Source: Mycobacterium sp. ITM-2016-00316
GTDB lineage: Bacteria > Actinomycetota > Actinomycetes > Mycobacteriales > Mycobacteriaceae
Direction: 5' to 3'
Assembly (NCBI RefSeq): GCF_002968335.2
Contig: NZ_CP134398.1
Span: 868,001-932,000, forward strand
Length of the DNA: 64,000 bases
The notes under the pieces are model-generated. The model worked only from the letters and a program-made list of their open reading frames with translations, was not told where the DNA came from and did not search any database. This document shows, in pieces, positions 1-12,400 of the stretch. Numbering within the stretch: the first letter of the stretch is position 1; the number at the start of each line of letters is the position of its first letter. The position numbers and the translations under genes were made by a program.

Positions 1-3000
1 CGATGGTCAGCGCGGCCGGCGGGTCCCAGCTGAACACGCCGGCGGGGTGGCCGTCCTGCACCGGGGTCAGCGCGCCGCACATGCCGCGCACGAACAGATA
101 CATCACCCCGCCGAGATGGCGCTGCGGGTCATAGCCGGGCAGCCGCCACGACAGATAGCGGTGCAGCACCACGTTGTACAGCAGCGCCTGCAGCGGATAG
201 TCCGAGTGCAGCATGGCCTCGACCATGCGTTCGCGGCCGTAGTCGGCCGCGGTCAGCGGCGCATCGGCGATGCCCAGCCAGTTGGTCTTGTAGTCCACGA
301 TCACATATTTCGCGCCGAGCCCATCACCGATACGCAGCACCGCGTCCACCGAACCGGACAGATAACCCCGTAGCGGCTGCCGGCCCAGCGCGCCCGCCGA
401 CAACCGGCTCGCGTAGGAGGCCAACGGGTCGTCGGCGCTCAGATGCTCGGCCAGCAGCGCGCCCACATCCGAGAGCCGGGCGAACGTTCCGGCCGCGGTA
501 TCGCCGCCGGCCAGCGGAAATTCGAAATCCAACTCCCGCAGCCGGTCTGACAACCCGATCTGGCGCAGGGTGACCCCGGGCGCGAGCGGGCCCAGATCGG
601 TGTCGTGCATCGGGACCAGCGCGGCGGCCAGCTCCTCGGCGCTCACCGTCACCGGCCAGCGCGCGGCATGGCTGCGCACGTGCTCGGCCAGCTCGGCGGT
701 CAGATCGTCGGCGAGCGGATCGGCGGTCTCCAGCACCGCGTGTACCAGCGACCCGAACGCCGCACCGGACGGCAGACTCGCCATCGGCGAGGGCACATCC
801 GCACCGGAAGCCGGTGCCACCAAGGGGATGTCGGCCACCTCGTCGTCGAGTTCGGCCACCTCCGGCTCGCTGGACACCGGGGACTCCTCGGCCGCCCGCA
901 GCAGACCGGAGTAGGAGGTGCGCCGCCACGACGTGTCGATGGCGCGGTGGAAATGCCGCACCGCCAGCGCGGTGGGCGTGGGTGGCGCCGGCGCCGGGGT
1001 GACCGGCTCGATCACCGATTCCTCCAGCACCGGGCCGCCGGCCTGCTCCCACGCGCGCAACCGGGCCAGCGCGTCCAGGTCGGAGATCTTGGCGGGGCTG
1101 CACACCGCGGGCACCTCGGCCTCGCCGGGCGCGCGGCCCCGCATCAGCCGCGACAGCCCGCCGTTGGGCTCGTCCCAGGACGGCGCCCACCAGGCCACCA
1201 CCTGCGAGCAGGCGCGCGTCATCGCCACATAGGTGAGCCGACTGTCATTGGCCGCGGCCTCGGCCTTGCCGGTCCGCAGCACCACCGGATCGGGATCTCC
1301 GACATACAGGCAGCGGGCTCCGTCCTCGTGATACAGCACCGGGTTCGGGTCCGGCGAATACCGGTTGAACGCGAACGGCAGGTACACGATCGGGTACTGC
1401 AGCCCCTTGGACACCCAGACCGTCATGATCTGCACCGCGGCGGCGTCGCTGTCGAGGCGCCGGTTACGTTCGGCCGATCCGGTCTCCTCGGTCGTCTGGG
1501 TGCGCAGCCAGTCCCGCAGCGCGGGCAGCCCGAAACCTGAACGGTGCGCGGTGTTCTGCAGCAGCTGGGTGACATGCGCCAGGTCCGTCATCAGCCGCTC
1601 GCCGCCCTGCCAGGACAGCACCTGCTTGCCCATGCCGGCCAGCTGCGCGGCCTCCAGCACGGCGGCCACCCCGCGTTCCCGGGCGTGCCCGGCCCAGCTG
1701 CGCAGCTCCTCGGCGATCCGGTCGGTCAGCGAGTCACCGCCGGCGGCAAGGCTTTCCGCGGTCTCTCGGAAGAACACCGTCGATGCCGCCGCCCGGACCA
1801 GGCCGGGGCGGTGCGGCTGCTCGAATGCCTCCAACAGACACAGCCAGTCCTGCGCGGCCGCCGACGCGAACACATTGGAGTCCCCGGTGTACACCGCGGG
1901 GATACCGGCCTCGGCGAGTGCGCTGTCGCAGGCCCGGGCATCCTTGTGGGTTTCCACTATGACGGCGATATCGCGGGCCTCCAGCGGCCGCCCGGCGAAC
2001 GTGGCGCCACCGGCCAGCAGCGCGCCGATATCGGCGGCCAGGTCGCGGCCGATGTGCTCACGCAGGCGGTCGATGCCGATGGTGCGGGTGCCCTTGCCGC
2101 CGCGGGTCACCACCCGCAACCGGAACGGATCGTTGCGCGGCGCGCCGGCGAGCCGGTGGCCCTGATGATGTGCGGTGACGTCGTGCACGACGATGCCGGG
2201 CCCACCGAGCTGCGCGCCGCCCAGCACCACCTGCAGCCGGTTCACCAGGGCGGCGTCGCTGCGCCAGTTGATGCCGAGGGTCTGCTTGTCCCCGGCGGTC
2301 TCCGCGGCCCGCAGATAGGTGTCGATATCGCCGCCGCGGAAGGCGTAGATGGCCTGTTTGGGGTCGCCGATCAGGATCAGCGTCGACTGCCCGGCGAAGG
2401 CCCGCTCGATGACCTGCCACTGCACCGGGTCGGTGTCCTGGAACTCGTCGACCATCACCACCGGCCAGCGCTGCGGCATCCGGACCCGGGCCGCCGAACC
2501 CGGGTCGGCCAGCGCGTCGGCCAGCCGGGTCAGCAGGTCGTCATAGCCCAGCACGCCGCGGCGGCGTTTACGGATCTCCAACTCTGCCAGCACATCCCGC
2601 GCGAAGATCAGGCACTCCGCGGTGAGCGAGTCCGGGTCGGGATCCAGCGGCCGCAGCTCGGTCGCCGGGTTGCGCACCACCTGGGCGGCGAGCTTCTGCG
2701 CGTCGCGGTAGCTCAGCCGCGGTGCGTCGGCGTCATTGCCGAACCGGGCCAGGTACAGGTCGTCGACGATCTCGGAGACCAGCTCGTCGAGGCTTTCCAC
2801 CAGAGTGACGCCGCTGTCGCTGTCACCGGCCACACCGAGGGATTTCAGCACGATATGGCAGAACTGGTGTGTGGTCGCGATGGTGGCGGCATCGAATCCG
2901 GCCAGCGCGTCGCGCAGCCGCTGCTGCCGGGTATCGCGGTCCGCGGCGATCAGGTGCCGCAGCAGGTCGGTGTCCGCTGCCGACGGGTCCGCGAAAGCGG

Positions 3001-3235
3001 CCAGCGCACCGACGATCTGGCCGCGCACCCGCTCCCGCAGCTCCTGGCTGGCGGCCCGGCCGAAGGTGATGAGCAGCATTTCGTCGAGCGTGGCCCGGCC
3101 TTCGGCGACCATCCGGGTCACCAGCCCGGCCAGTGCGAAGGTCTTACCGGTGCCCGCACTGGCCTCCAGCACCGTGGTCGACGCCGGTGCGGGCAGCGGT
3201 CCGGTCAGGTCGAAGGTGCGCACGTCCCCGCTCAC
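1..3235 (-). CDS. recB: RecB, exodeoxyribonuclease V beta subunit (C-terminus cut by window edge)
   Basis: Helicase-nuclease subunit of RecBCD, which acts at double-strand DNA ends. Reading from the GTG at 3235 there is no stop to the window edge, giving 1,078 codons. The Walker A motif ASAGTGKT is at residues 25-32. The UvrD-type DEXX box VDEFQDTD is encoded near 2,440, followed by GDPKQAIYAFRGGD. The RecB-nuclease core VDYKTN is at about residues 980-985, with the expected Asp and Lys. The last residues in the window (GVFSWDPPAAL) look like a normal RecB end, so only about 10-20 residues are missing. The GTG overlaps the recC stop (GTGA, 4 bp), so the two genes are translationally coupled. 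recD would be expected just beyond the left edge. Confidence 0.95.
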   Translation of the reverse strand, partial: MSGDVRTFDLTGPLPAPASTTVLEASAGTGKTFALAGLVTRMVAEGRATLDEMLLITFGRAASQELRERVRGQIVGALAAFADPSAADTDLLRHLIAADRDTRQQRLRDALAGFDAATIATTHQFCHIVLKSLGVAGDSDSGVTLVESLDELVSEIVDDLYLARFGNDADAPRLSYRDAQKLAAQVVRNPATELRPLDPDPDSLTAECLIFARDVLAELEIRKRRRGVLGYDDLLTRLADALADPGSAARVRMPQRWPVVMVDEFQDTDPVQWQVIERAFAGQSTLILIGDPKQAIYAFRGGDIDTYLRAAETAGDKQTLGINWRSDAALVNRLQVVLGGAQLGGPGIVVHDVTAHHQGHRLAGAPRNDPFRLRVVTRGGKGTRTIGIDRLREHIGRDLAADIGALLAGGATFAGRPLEARDIAVIVETHKDARACDSALAEAGIPAVYTGDSNVFASAAAQDWLCLLEAFEQPHRPGLVRAAASTVFFRETAESLAAGGDSLTDRIAEELRSWAGHARERGVAAVLEAAQLAGMGKQVLSWQGGERLMTDLAHVTQLLQNTAHRSGFGLPALRDWLRTQTTEETGSAERNRRLDSDAAAVQIMTVWVSKGLQYPIVYLPFAFNRYSPDPNPVLYHEDGARCLYVGDPDPVVLRTGKAEAAANDSRLTYVAMTRACSQVVAWWAPSWDEPNGGLSRLMRGRAPGEAEVPAVCSPAKISDLDALARLRAWEQAGGPVLEESVIEPVTPAPAPPTPTALAVRHFHRAIDTSWRRTSYSGLLRAAEESPVSSEPEVAELDDEVADIPLVAPASGADVPSPMASLPSGAAFGSLVHAVLETADPLADDLTAELAEHVRSHAARWPVTVSAEELAAALVPMHDTDLGPLAPGVTLRQIGLSDRLRELDFEFPLAGGDTAAGTFARLSDVGALLAEHLSADDPLASYASRLSAGALGRQPLRGYLSGSVDAVLRIGDGLGAKYVIVDYKTNWLGIADAPLTAADYGRERMVEAMLHSDYPLQALLYNVVLHRYLSWRLPGYDPQRHLGGVMYLFVRGMCGALTPVQDGHPAGVFSWDPPAALTI

Positions 3236-6200
3236 GCGGTGGCCTCGGCGTGCAGCAGCGGCAACCACAGCCGCTGCGCGTAGTCGGGCAGGCCCACCAA
3301 ATCAGCCAGGTCAGGGTCGCGGCCCCACACCCGTTCGATGGCCGGGTCGTCGCGCTCGTTGCGCCAGCGGTAGTTCGCCGCCTGCGCCGGGTCATCGCCG
3401 GCCTCGCGGGCACCGGCCCACGCGAAGGAGGTCTTGATCGGCAGCGGCAGCGGGCGGCGCCTGCCCTCGTCGTACATGGCCACCAGATCGCGCAGCAGGC
3501 CGACGGCGTCGTTCGGGCCGTCGAGGCCCTGTACGCGGGGCGTGGTGCCGCGCGGCGGCCGGCCGATGCACACCGCCGACCACCGCTGACCGCGTTGAGC
3601 GGTCAACGCCAGCAGCGGAATCCACGATGCCAGCAGGTGTTGACCGCCGAGCTTGGAATAGGTCGGCACGGGCACCAGACGATCGGCGAAGACGGAGTTC
3701 ACCGTCCCGGTCAGCCGCCGCCCCGACCCGAGGTCGATATCCACGTCGAACGCCTGGCCGTCGGCCCGCCGGTAGCGCAGGGCCTCGGCCGCCAGCAGGG
3801 CTGCCTGGTCGCGCAGTTCGACGGCGCGCCGCCAGCCGAGCCTGCCCGGCGGCAGCGTGCCGCGCCGCCACTCGGCCTGCTGGGCGTCCTGCGGGCTCAT
3901 CCCGCGCATGATGTCGTTGAGCATCCGGTCACCGACGGTCCACTCCTGCAGCGCGTCGATCTCGACGGGCATCACATCGGACACCCCGTCCACATCCCAG
4001 GGCAGGGTGTAGTCCAATGCCCGGAAGAAGCCCTTGACCGGATTCTTGAAGAATGCGATCAGGTCGGCCAGCGACACGTCACCGGTCGGCGGCGCCGGCA
4101 GCGGCCCGGACACGAAGGCCGGTTGTGGGGCCCGGATGCCCGCCATCGCCCTGGCGGTGTCGAGCACGGTCGGGTCGAAGGTGAACGGCGAATCCGGGAT
4201 CAGCCGGCCCGGTTGCACATTCTGGACATCGAAGGGCTGCAACGGATGCCGGGTCACCAGGTCATCGACAGGGTCGGCGGCGGTGGCTTTCAGCGTGTCC
4301 AGCAGTTCGGCGATCGGCACCGCGGGGGGCCGCGGTTGCCCGGTGTACTCGTTGGCGCCGGTGTAGGTGATCACCAGCGTCTGGGTGGCCGCACCGACCG
4401 CATCGAGCAGCAGCTGTCGGTCCTCGGAGCGGATATCGCGCTCACCGGTCATCGGATCGCGGGCCAGCACATCGTCACCGTCGACGGCGCCGAGGCGCGG
4501 GAACACCCCGTCGTCCAGGCCGACCAGGCACACCACCCGGTGCGGCACCGAGCGCATCGGGACCATCGTGCACACCGTCAGGGTGCCGGTGCGGAAGTTG
4601 GCGCGGGTCGGTCGCCCGGCCAGATGCCGTTCCAGCAGGGCACGAATATCGCTGAGCCGCAATGCTATCCCGGCATCCGAGCGCTCGGCGATGTCGGCGA
4701 ACTCGCGTTGCACCTGAGCGGCCGGCCAATCCTCGTCGTCGAAGGCCAGCGCCTCGATACCGTCGGTCAATGCCTGCAGCCAGTCGGCCAGGGTGCGGGT
4801 GCCGCTGAGGGCACCGATGGTGTCGGTGAGCTTCTGCACGAAGTCGGCGAAGCGGCCGGCCAGTTCCACCCGGTTGCTGCTGACGTCGTCGAGGGGCAGC
4901 GTGGTGCCCAGCCAGGCGCGGGAGTCATCCGACATCGCGACCCCGGCGAGCACCCGGTCGACGCCGAATCGCCAGGTATTGTGCAGGAATTCGACGCCGT
5001 AGGGTGCCCGGTGCGGCTGGTCGAAACCCCACCGGATGTTGGCCTCGCGCACCCACCCGGTGATGGCGTCCAGATCATCGTCGGTGAAGGCGAACCGGGC
5101 CCGCACCGGGGTGGCCGCGGCGATGTTGAGGACCTCGCTGGCACCGGCCCGGCCACCCGCGAGGATGAGCAGTTGCGCCGCCACCGCCAGCAGCGGATTC
5201 GTCTGTACCAGAGCGCGATCGGCGAGCCGCACGCGCAGCCGGTGGGCCGGGTGGGCGTTGCGCACCACCTCGCCGAGCCCGAACCCGGCCGTGATCAGGG
5301 GTGCGTAGGTCTCGATGTCCGGGCACATCACCAGGATGTCGCGCGGTTCCAGGGTGGGGTCATCGGCGAGCAGTCCCAGCAGCACCTCGCGCAGGACGTC
5401 GATCTGGCGGGCCGGGCCGTGGCAGGCGTGCACCTGGACGGAGCGGTCGGCTGCCCGGCGGGTCCGGCCCTCGGGGCGCACCGCGTCCGCGGCGATATCG
5501 GATTGCAGCCAGCCCAGCAGCGTGTCGGGATACGTTGCGGGGGATAGGTATTCGTCGGTAGCCGGTTCGGGCAGCGCACGCTGGAGCTCGCGCAGGTCGC
5601 GGCCCAGGGTGGCCAGCAGTGGGTGCCCGACGTCGCGGTGACCGATATCGTCGCGGCGGGGGATGGGGCCGCGGCGGCCGGACAGTGCGCGCCAGAGGTT
5701 GTCACTGGGGTGCGGGAGCCACAGGTGCAGGTCGTGGTGGGCGGCCAGGGCGTCGAGCAGCTCGATCTCGGTCGAGGGCAGCCGGGTGTGCCCGAACAGC
5801 GAGATCCGCTCCGGCAGGTCGGTGCGGGCGTCGCGGAGCCGGGCCAGCGTCTCGGCGTGCCGGATGTGCGGGGCGGGGGCATTGATGTGCTGAATCAGCT
5901 TGTCCCACAACGGCCGTTGCCAGGACAGATCGTCGGGCAGGCCGTCCCAGTCGGTGAGCAGCGCCGGGCGTTGCCGTGCGTAGGAGGCGTAGAGGCCGGC
6001 GAGCCGTCGGGCCACGGCGTAGCGACGGCCCTGGCGGAGTTCGCGTTCTTCGCCCGCGGCGTGGTGGCCGAGGTGGGCGGCGAGCGTGGCGCACCAGGGT
6101 TCGTCGAGGCTGTCGTCGATGACGGCGAGCAGCGGCCAGACCATGGCATCGGCGGCCCACGGGTCGCTGGTGGTGGTGCCGGTCAATTCGGCGATCAAGG

Positions 6201-6399
6201 ACCGTGGGTTGCGGAACTGGACACCGGCGCAGATGCCGAGACGGTTGGACAGTCGTTGGCTGAGCCAGCGCTCGACGCCCTTGGCGGGCACCAATACCAG
6301 CTCGGTCGCGAACGGGTCTGCCAGCGGTTGGGCCAGCATGGCGCCCAGACCGTCGGCGAGCTGATCCGTCCGCTCGGCGCGGTGCAGGTGCAGAGCCAT
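3232..6399 (-). CDS. recC: RecC, exodeoxyribonuclease V gamma subunit
   Basis: Chi-recognition and scaffold subunit of RecBCD, 1,055 residues. The N-terminus (MALHLHRAERTDQLADGL) and the block FATELVLVPAKGVERWLSQ are characteristic of RecC. A longer reading is open to 6450, but the ATG at 6399 starts the conserved RecC N-terminus, so the 17 upstream codons are probably not translated. The stop overlaps the recB GTG. The order recC-recB matches the mycobacterial recCBD operon. A giant repeat-protein gene ends only about 90 bp upstream of the start, so recC has a short leader. Confidence 0.94.
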   Translation of the reverse strand: MALHLHRAERTDQLADGLGAMLAQPLADPFATELVLVPAKGVERWLSQRLSNRLGICAGVQFRNPRSLIAELTGTTTSDPWAADAMVWPLLAVIDDSLDEPWCATLAAHLGHHAAGEERELRQGRRYAVARRLAGLYASYARQRPALLTDWDGLPDDLSWQRPLWDKLIQHINAPAPHIRHAETLARLRDARTDLPERISLFGHTRLPSTEIELLDALAAHHDLHLWLPHPSDNLWRALSGRRGPIPRRDDIGHRDVGHPLLATLGRDLRELQRALPEPATDEYLSPATYPDTLLGWLQSDIAADAVRPEGRTRRAADRSVQVHACHGPARQIDVLREVLLGLLADDPTLEPRDILVMCPDIETYAPLITAGFGLGEVVRNAHPAHRLRVRLADRALVQTNPLLAVAAQLLILAGGRAGASEVLNIAAATPVRARFAFTDDDLDAITGWVREANIRWGFDQPHRAPYGVEFLHNTWRFGVDRVLAGVAMSDDSRAWLGTTLPLDDVSSNRVELAGRFADFVQKLTDTIGALSGTRTLADWLQALTDGIEALAFDDEDWPAAQVQREFADIAERSDAGIALRLSDIRALLERHLAGRPTRANFRTGTLTVCTMVPMRSVPHRVVCLVGLDDGVFPRLGAVDGDDVLARDPMTGERDIRSEDRQLLLDAVGAATQTLVITYTGANEYTGQPRPPAVPIAELLDTLKATAADPVDDLVTRHPLQPFDVQNVQPGRLIPDSPFTFDPTVLDTARAMAGIRAPQPAFVSGPLPAPPTGDVSLADLIAFFKNPVKGFFRALDYTLPWDVDGVSDVMPVEIDALQEWTVGDRMLNDIMRGMSPQDAQQAEWRRGTLPPGRLGWRRAVELRDQAALLAAEALRYRRADGQAFDVDIDLGSGRRLTGTVNSVFADRLVPVPTYSKLGGQHLLASWIPLLALTAQRGQRWSAVCIGRPPRGTTPRVQGLDGPNDAVGLLRDLVAMYDEGRRRPLPLPIKTSFAWAGAREAGDDPAQAANYRWRNERDDPAIERVWGRDPDLADLVGLPDYAQRLWLPLLHAEATA

Positions 6400-6486
6400 C
6401 GAGGTCAGCGTAGTGGGCGGGTACGACAGCGGCGGGTGCTCCAGACCCAAACATCGCGGCGGGCGGTCTCACCCCTTGCTACGTCG

Positions 6487-9400
6487 TCAGAAGTCCCTGT
6501 CGGCGGTGCCCGACTCGGTGGCCGACGTCGTCGTCATCACGTTCCCGGCCAGGTCCTCCGGCCTCGTACCCGTCGAGGGCGTCCAGACCATCGCACCGGT
6601 CCCCAGAGCGATCTGTCGGTACACGCCGAACGCTTCGGAGTTGTATGTGCCGAGAACAACCGTGAGTGTGTTGCCGGTCAACGTCATCGTGGACGCCGTT
6701 CCGGTCGCGCCATAAGTGACGGGGGCGCTGCCACTCAAGCTGGCGAGATAGTCCTGGCGGCCGAGATAGACCGTACCCAGGGGCAGTATCGCGCTGTTCG
6801 TCGAGTCGTAGATCTGCAGGTAGTCGTCGAGGCCGTTCAAGAGGGTGCCGTTGTACCCGCGCACCACGACGTTCGTCGTCGAACCGTCCCATCCAGCCAG
6901 GATCGTTGTCGGATCGATCGCCTCGCTGAACGTGTAGGTGATGGTGTCTCCCTGTTCGATCAATCCGGCGGAGCCGCTATTGGTGGTTTGGACATTGACG
7001 GCTGTGGGGGCGACGTTGTCGACGACGGTGATGCTGACGGTGGCGACGGTGCTGTTCGCCGTGCCATCGCCTGCTACGTAGGTGAAGCTGTCGGTGCCGT
7101 TGTAGTTCGTCGCGGGCGTGTAGGTGAACGAGCCGTTCGCATTCAGCGTCAGTGAGCCATGGGTGGGCCCGGCCACCACCGATGCGGTGAGCGTGTTGCC
7201 GTCGGCGTCGGTGTCGTTGCTCAGGACGTTGCCGTTGAGGGCGATGCCCTGGTTGGTGCTGTAGGTGTCGTTGGTGGCGACGGGCGCATCGTTGACGGCG
7301 TTGACCGTCACCGTGACGGTGGCGGTGTTACTGGTGATCGCGCCGTCGCTGGCGGTGTAGGTGAAGCTGTCGGTGCCGTTGTAGTTGGTGGTGGGGGTGT
7401 AGGTGAAGGTGCCGTCGGTATTGAGGGTCAGGGTGCCGTGGGTGGGTCCGCTGACCAGCGTTGCGGTCAGCGTGTCGCCGTCGACATCGGTGTCGTTGCT
7501 GAGCACGTTGCCGGCGAGCTGGACATCTTCGTTGGTGGTGAAGGAGTCGTTGGTGGCCACGGGGGCGTCGTTCACCGGGGTGACGGTGATCGACACCGTG
7601 GCGGGGCTGCTGGTGGCGGTGCCGTCGGTGGCCGTGTAGGTGAAGCTGTCGGTGCCGTTGTAGTTGGCCGTCGGGGTGTAGGTGAAGGTGCCGTCGGCGT
7701 TGAGGCTCAGGGTGCCGTTTGTCGGCCCATTGACGAGGGTGGCGGTGAGGGTGTTGCCATCGGCGTCGGTGTCATTGCTCAAGACGTTGCCGTTGAGGGG
7801 GGATTCCTCGTTGGTGGAGTAGGTGTCGTTCACGGCGACGGGAGTGTCGTTGACCGCGGTGACGGTGATGCTGACCACCGCGGTGTTGCTGTTGACGGTG
7901 CCGTCGTTGGCCTTGTAGGTGAAGACGTCAGAACCCGTGTAGTTGGCCGTCGGGGTATAGGTGAAGCTGCCATCTGCGTTGAGGGTCAGGGTGCCGTGGG
8001 TCGGTCCGGTGACCAGTGTTGCGGTGAGGGTGTTGCCGTCGGCGTCGGTGTCGTTGCTGAGCACGTTGCCGGTCAGTGGGGTGTCTTCGTTGGTGGTGTA
8101 GCTGTTGGAGACGGCGACGGGGGCGTCGTTGACGGCGTTGATGGTGACGGAGACGGTGGCGGTGTTGCTGGTGGTGGTGCCGTCGCTGGCGGCGTAGGTG
8201 AAGCTGTCGGTGCCGTTGTAGTTCGTGGTGGGGGTGTAGGTGAAGGTGCCGTCGGTGTTGAGGGTGAGGGTGCCGTGGGTGGGTCCGCTGACCAGCGTTG
8301 CCGTCAACGTGTTGCCTTCGGCGTCAGTGTCGTTGGTCAGTACATTGCCGGTCAGTTGGGTGTCTTCGTTGGTGGTGTAGCTGTTGGAGACGGCGACGGG
8401 GGCGTCGTTGACGGCGTTGATGGTGACGGAGACGGTGGCGGTGTTGCTGGTGGTGGTGCCGTCGGTGGCGGTGTAGGTGAAGGAGTCGGTGCCGTTGTAG
8501 TTGGTGGTGGGGGTGTAGGTGAAGGTGCCGTCGGTGTTGAGGGTCAGGGTGCCGTGGGTGGGTCCGGTGACCAGTGTTGCGGTGAGGGTGTTGCCGTCGG
8601 CGTCGGTGTCATTGCTGAGCACGTTGCCCGTCAGGATGCTGTCCTCGTTGATGCTGAAGCTGTCCCCGGCGGCGACCGGAGTGTCGTTGACGGACGTGAT
8701 CGAGATCGTCACCAAGGCGTTGTCCGTCAAGGTGCCGTCGCCGGCGGCGTAGGTGAAGCTGTCGGTGCCGTTGTAGTTGGCCGTCGGGGTGTAGGTGAAG
8801 GTGCCGTCGGCGTTGAGGGTCAGGGTGCCGTGGGTGGGTCCGCTGACCAGTGTCGCGGTGAGGGTATTGCCGTCGGCATCGGTGTCATTGCTGAGCACAT
8901 TGCCGCTGACCTGGGTGTCCTCGTTCGTGGTGAATGAGTCATCCACAGCGACCGGGGCATCGTTGAGGGCCGTCACCGCGATTGTCACCAGGGCGGTATT
9001 GCTGGTCGCAGATCCATCTGATGTCCGATAGCTGAAGCTGTCGATGCCCGCGTAGTCGGCGGTCGGGGTGTAGGTGAAGCTGCCATCCGCGTTGAGGGTC
9101 AGGGTGCCGTGGGTGGGCCCATCGACCAGTGTTGCGGTGAGGGTGTTTCCGTCGGCGTCGGTGTCGTTGGTCAACACGTTGCCGGTGAGGGTGCTGTCCT
9201 CGCCGATGGTATACGAATCGTTGTTCGCGATGGGGGCGTCGTTGATCGGGTCGACGGTGATCGACACGGCTGCAACAGAACTGGTGGTGGTTCCGTCGCT
9301 GACGGTGTAGGTGAAGCTGTCGGAGCCGTTGTAGTCGGCGTCCGGGGTGTAGGTGAAGGTGCCGTCGGTGTTGAGGGTCAGGGTGCCGTTTGTCGGTCCG

Positions 9401-12400
9401 TCGACCAGGGTGGCGGTGAGGGCGTCGCCGTCGATATCGCTGTCATTGGAGAGCACGCTGGCCGACAAGCTGTTGTCCTCGTCGAACGTGAACGAATCGT
9501 CTTCGGCGACCGGGGCGTCGTTGACGGCGTTGATGGTGATGGAGACGGCGGCGGTGTTGCTGGTGGTGGTGCCGTCGGTGGCGGTGTAGGTGAAGCTGTC
9601 GGTGCCGTTGTAGTCGGCGGTGGGTGTATAGGTGAAGCTGCCGTCGGCGTTGAGGGTGAGGGTGCCGTTGGTGGGGCCATCGACCAAAGTTGCTGTGATC
9701 GTGTCCGATTCGGCGTCGGTGTCGTTCGACAACACAGTGCCGGTAAGGATGCTGTCCTCGTCAGTGCTGAAGGAGTCGTCGACGGCGACGGGGGCGTCGT
9801 TGACCGCGTTGACGGTGATCGACACGGTGGCCACGGAACTCGTGGCAGCGCCGTCAGTCGCGGTGTAGGTGAAGGAATCAGCCCCGTTGTAGTTCGCATC
9901 CGGGGTGTAGGTGAAGCTGCCGTCGGGGTTCAGCGTCAGAGTCCCGTTGGTCGGCCCGGTGACCAGGGTGGCGGTGAGGGTGTCGCCGTCGTTGTCGGTG
10001 TCGTTGGTCAGGACGTTGCCGTTGAGGACGGTGTCTTCGTCGGTGCTCACCGTGTCACCCGCGGCTACCGGGGTGTCGTTAATGGGATCGACCGTGATCG
10101 AGACCGTGGCAACGGAGCTGGTGGCGGTGCCGTCGCCGGCGGTGTAGGTGAAGGAGTCGGCCCCGTTGTAGTTCGCTGCTGGTGTGTAGGTGAAGGATCC
10201 GTCGGGGTTCAGCGTCAGGGTGCCGTTGGTCGGCCCGTCGACCAGGGTGGCGGTGAGGGTGTCGCCGTCGACATCGGAATCGTTGGTCAGGACGTTGCCG
10301 GTGAGGACGGTGTCTTCGTCGGTGCTCACCGTGTCACCCACGGCGACCGGTGCGTCGTTAGCGGGATCAACCGTGATCGAGACCGTGGCAACCGAACTGG
10401 TGGCCGTGCCGTCGCCGGCGGTGTAGGTGAAGGAGTCGGCCCCGTTGAAGTCGGCTGCTGGCGTGTAGGTGAAGGATCCGTCGGCATTCAGGGTCAGAGT
10501 GCCGTTTGCCGGCCCGGTCACCAGTGTCGCGGTCAACGTGTCGCCGTCGGCATCCGAGTCGTTGGTCAGGACGTTGCCGTTGAGGACGGTGTCTTCGTCG
10601 GTGCTGAACGAGTCATCAACAGTGGCGGGAACATCGTTGACCGAGCTGACCGTGATCGACACCGTGGCAACAGAACTGGTGACCGTGCCGTCGCTCGCGG
10701 TGTAGGTGAACGAATCGAGGCCGTTGTAGTTGGTGGCGGGTGTGTAGGTGAAGCTGCCGTCGGGGTTCAGCGTCAGGGTGCCGTTGGTTGGCCCGGTGAC
10801 GAGGGTGGCGGTGAGCGTGTTGCCATCCACGTCGGAGTCGTTCGATAGGACGTTGCCGTTGAGGACGGTGTCTTCGTCGGTGGTGAAGGTGTCGGCGACA
10901 GTAACGGGGGTGTCGTTGACCGCGCTGACGGTGATCGAGACCGTGGCAGCCGAACTCGTGGTGGTGCCGTCGCCGGCGGTGTAGGTGAAGCTGTCGGCCC
11001 CGTTGTAGTTGGCATCCGGTGTGTAGGTGAAGGATCCGTCGGGGTTGAGGGTGAGGGTGCCGTTGGTCGGCCCATCGACCAGTGTCGCGGTGAGGGTATT
11101 GCCGTCCACGTCCGAATCGTTGGTCAGGACGTTTCCGGTCATTGGGGTGTCTTCGTCGGCGCTCACCGTGTCACCCACTGCGACCGGGGTGTCGTTAACG
11201 GGATCAACCGTGATCGACACGGTGGAAACAGAACTGGTGGCCGTGCCGTCGCCGGCGGTGTAGGTGAACGAATCAGCGCCGTTGTAGTCGGCTGCTGGTG
11301 TGTAGGTGAAGCTGCCGTCGGGGTTCAGCGTCAGGGTTCCGTTGGTCGGTCCGGTGACGAGGGTGGCGGTCAGCGTGTTGCCGTCGGCATCCGAGTCGTT
11401 GGTTAGGACGTTGCCGTTGAGGACGGTGTCTTCGTCGGTGCTCACCGTGTCACCCACTGCGACCGGGGTGTCGTTGACGGCGTTGACCGTGATCGACACG
11501 GTGGCAACAGAACTGGTCGCCGTGCCATCGGTGGCGGTGTAGGTGAACGAGTCGGCGCCGTTGTAGTTCGCATCCGGTGTGTAAGTGAAGGATCCGTCGG
11601 CATTGAGGGTCAGGGTGCCGTTGGTCGGCCCGTCGACCAGTGTCGCGGTGAGGGTATTGCCGTCGACATCGGAGTCGTTGGAGAGAACGTTGCCGGTGAG
11701 GACGGTGTCTTCGTCGGTGCTAAACGTGTCACCCACCCCCGCGGGGGTGTCGTTGACCGCGTTGACCGTGATCGAGACCGTGGCAGTCGAACTCGTCGCG
11801 GTGCCGTCGCCTGCCGTATAGGTGAACGAGTCAGCGCCGTTGAAGTCCGCATCCGGGGTGTAGGTGAAGGATCCGTCGGGGTTCAGCGTCAGGGTTCCGT
11901 TGGTCGGTCCGGTGACGAGGGTGGCGGTGAGTGTGTCGCCATCGACGTCGGAGTCGTTGGAGAGCACGTTTCCGGTGAGGGCGGTGTCTTCGTCGGTGCT
12001 GACCGTGTCACCCACCGTGACCGGGGTGTCGTTGACGGCATTGACCGTGATCGACACCGTGGCAATCGAACTCGTGGTCGTGCCGTCGGTGGCGGTGTAG
12101 GTGAAGCTGTCGGCGCCGTTGTAGTTCGCTGCTGGTGTGTAGGTGAAGCTGCCGTCGGGGTTGAGGGTGAGGGTGCCGTTGGTGGGTCCGTCGACCAGGG
12201 TCGCGGTGAGGGTGTCGCCGTCGTTGTCGGTGTCGTTGGTCAGGACGTTTCCGGTGAGGACGGTGTCTTCGTCGGTGCTCACCGTGTCACCCGCCGTGAC
12301 CGGGGTGTCGTTGACGGCGTTGACCGTGATCGACACTGTGGCAACCGAGCTGGTGGCGGTGCCGTCGGTGGCGGTGTAGGTGAACGAGTCGGCGCCGTTG

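Noticed and set aside
3133..5547. 804-codon plus-strand frame over recC, and a 579-codon one over recB (1544-3283)
   Set aside because: Antisense shadows of high-GC genes; Arg/Gly/Gln/His-rich with no protein-like pattern.
7159..10848. Two long plus-strand open frames (592 and 579 codons) antisense to the repeat array, with a GVGVVGQDVAV-type repetitive product
   Set aside because: They mirror the 279-bp repeats of the real gene on the other strand, have Gly/Val-only low complexity and no start signals.
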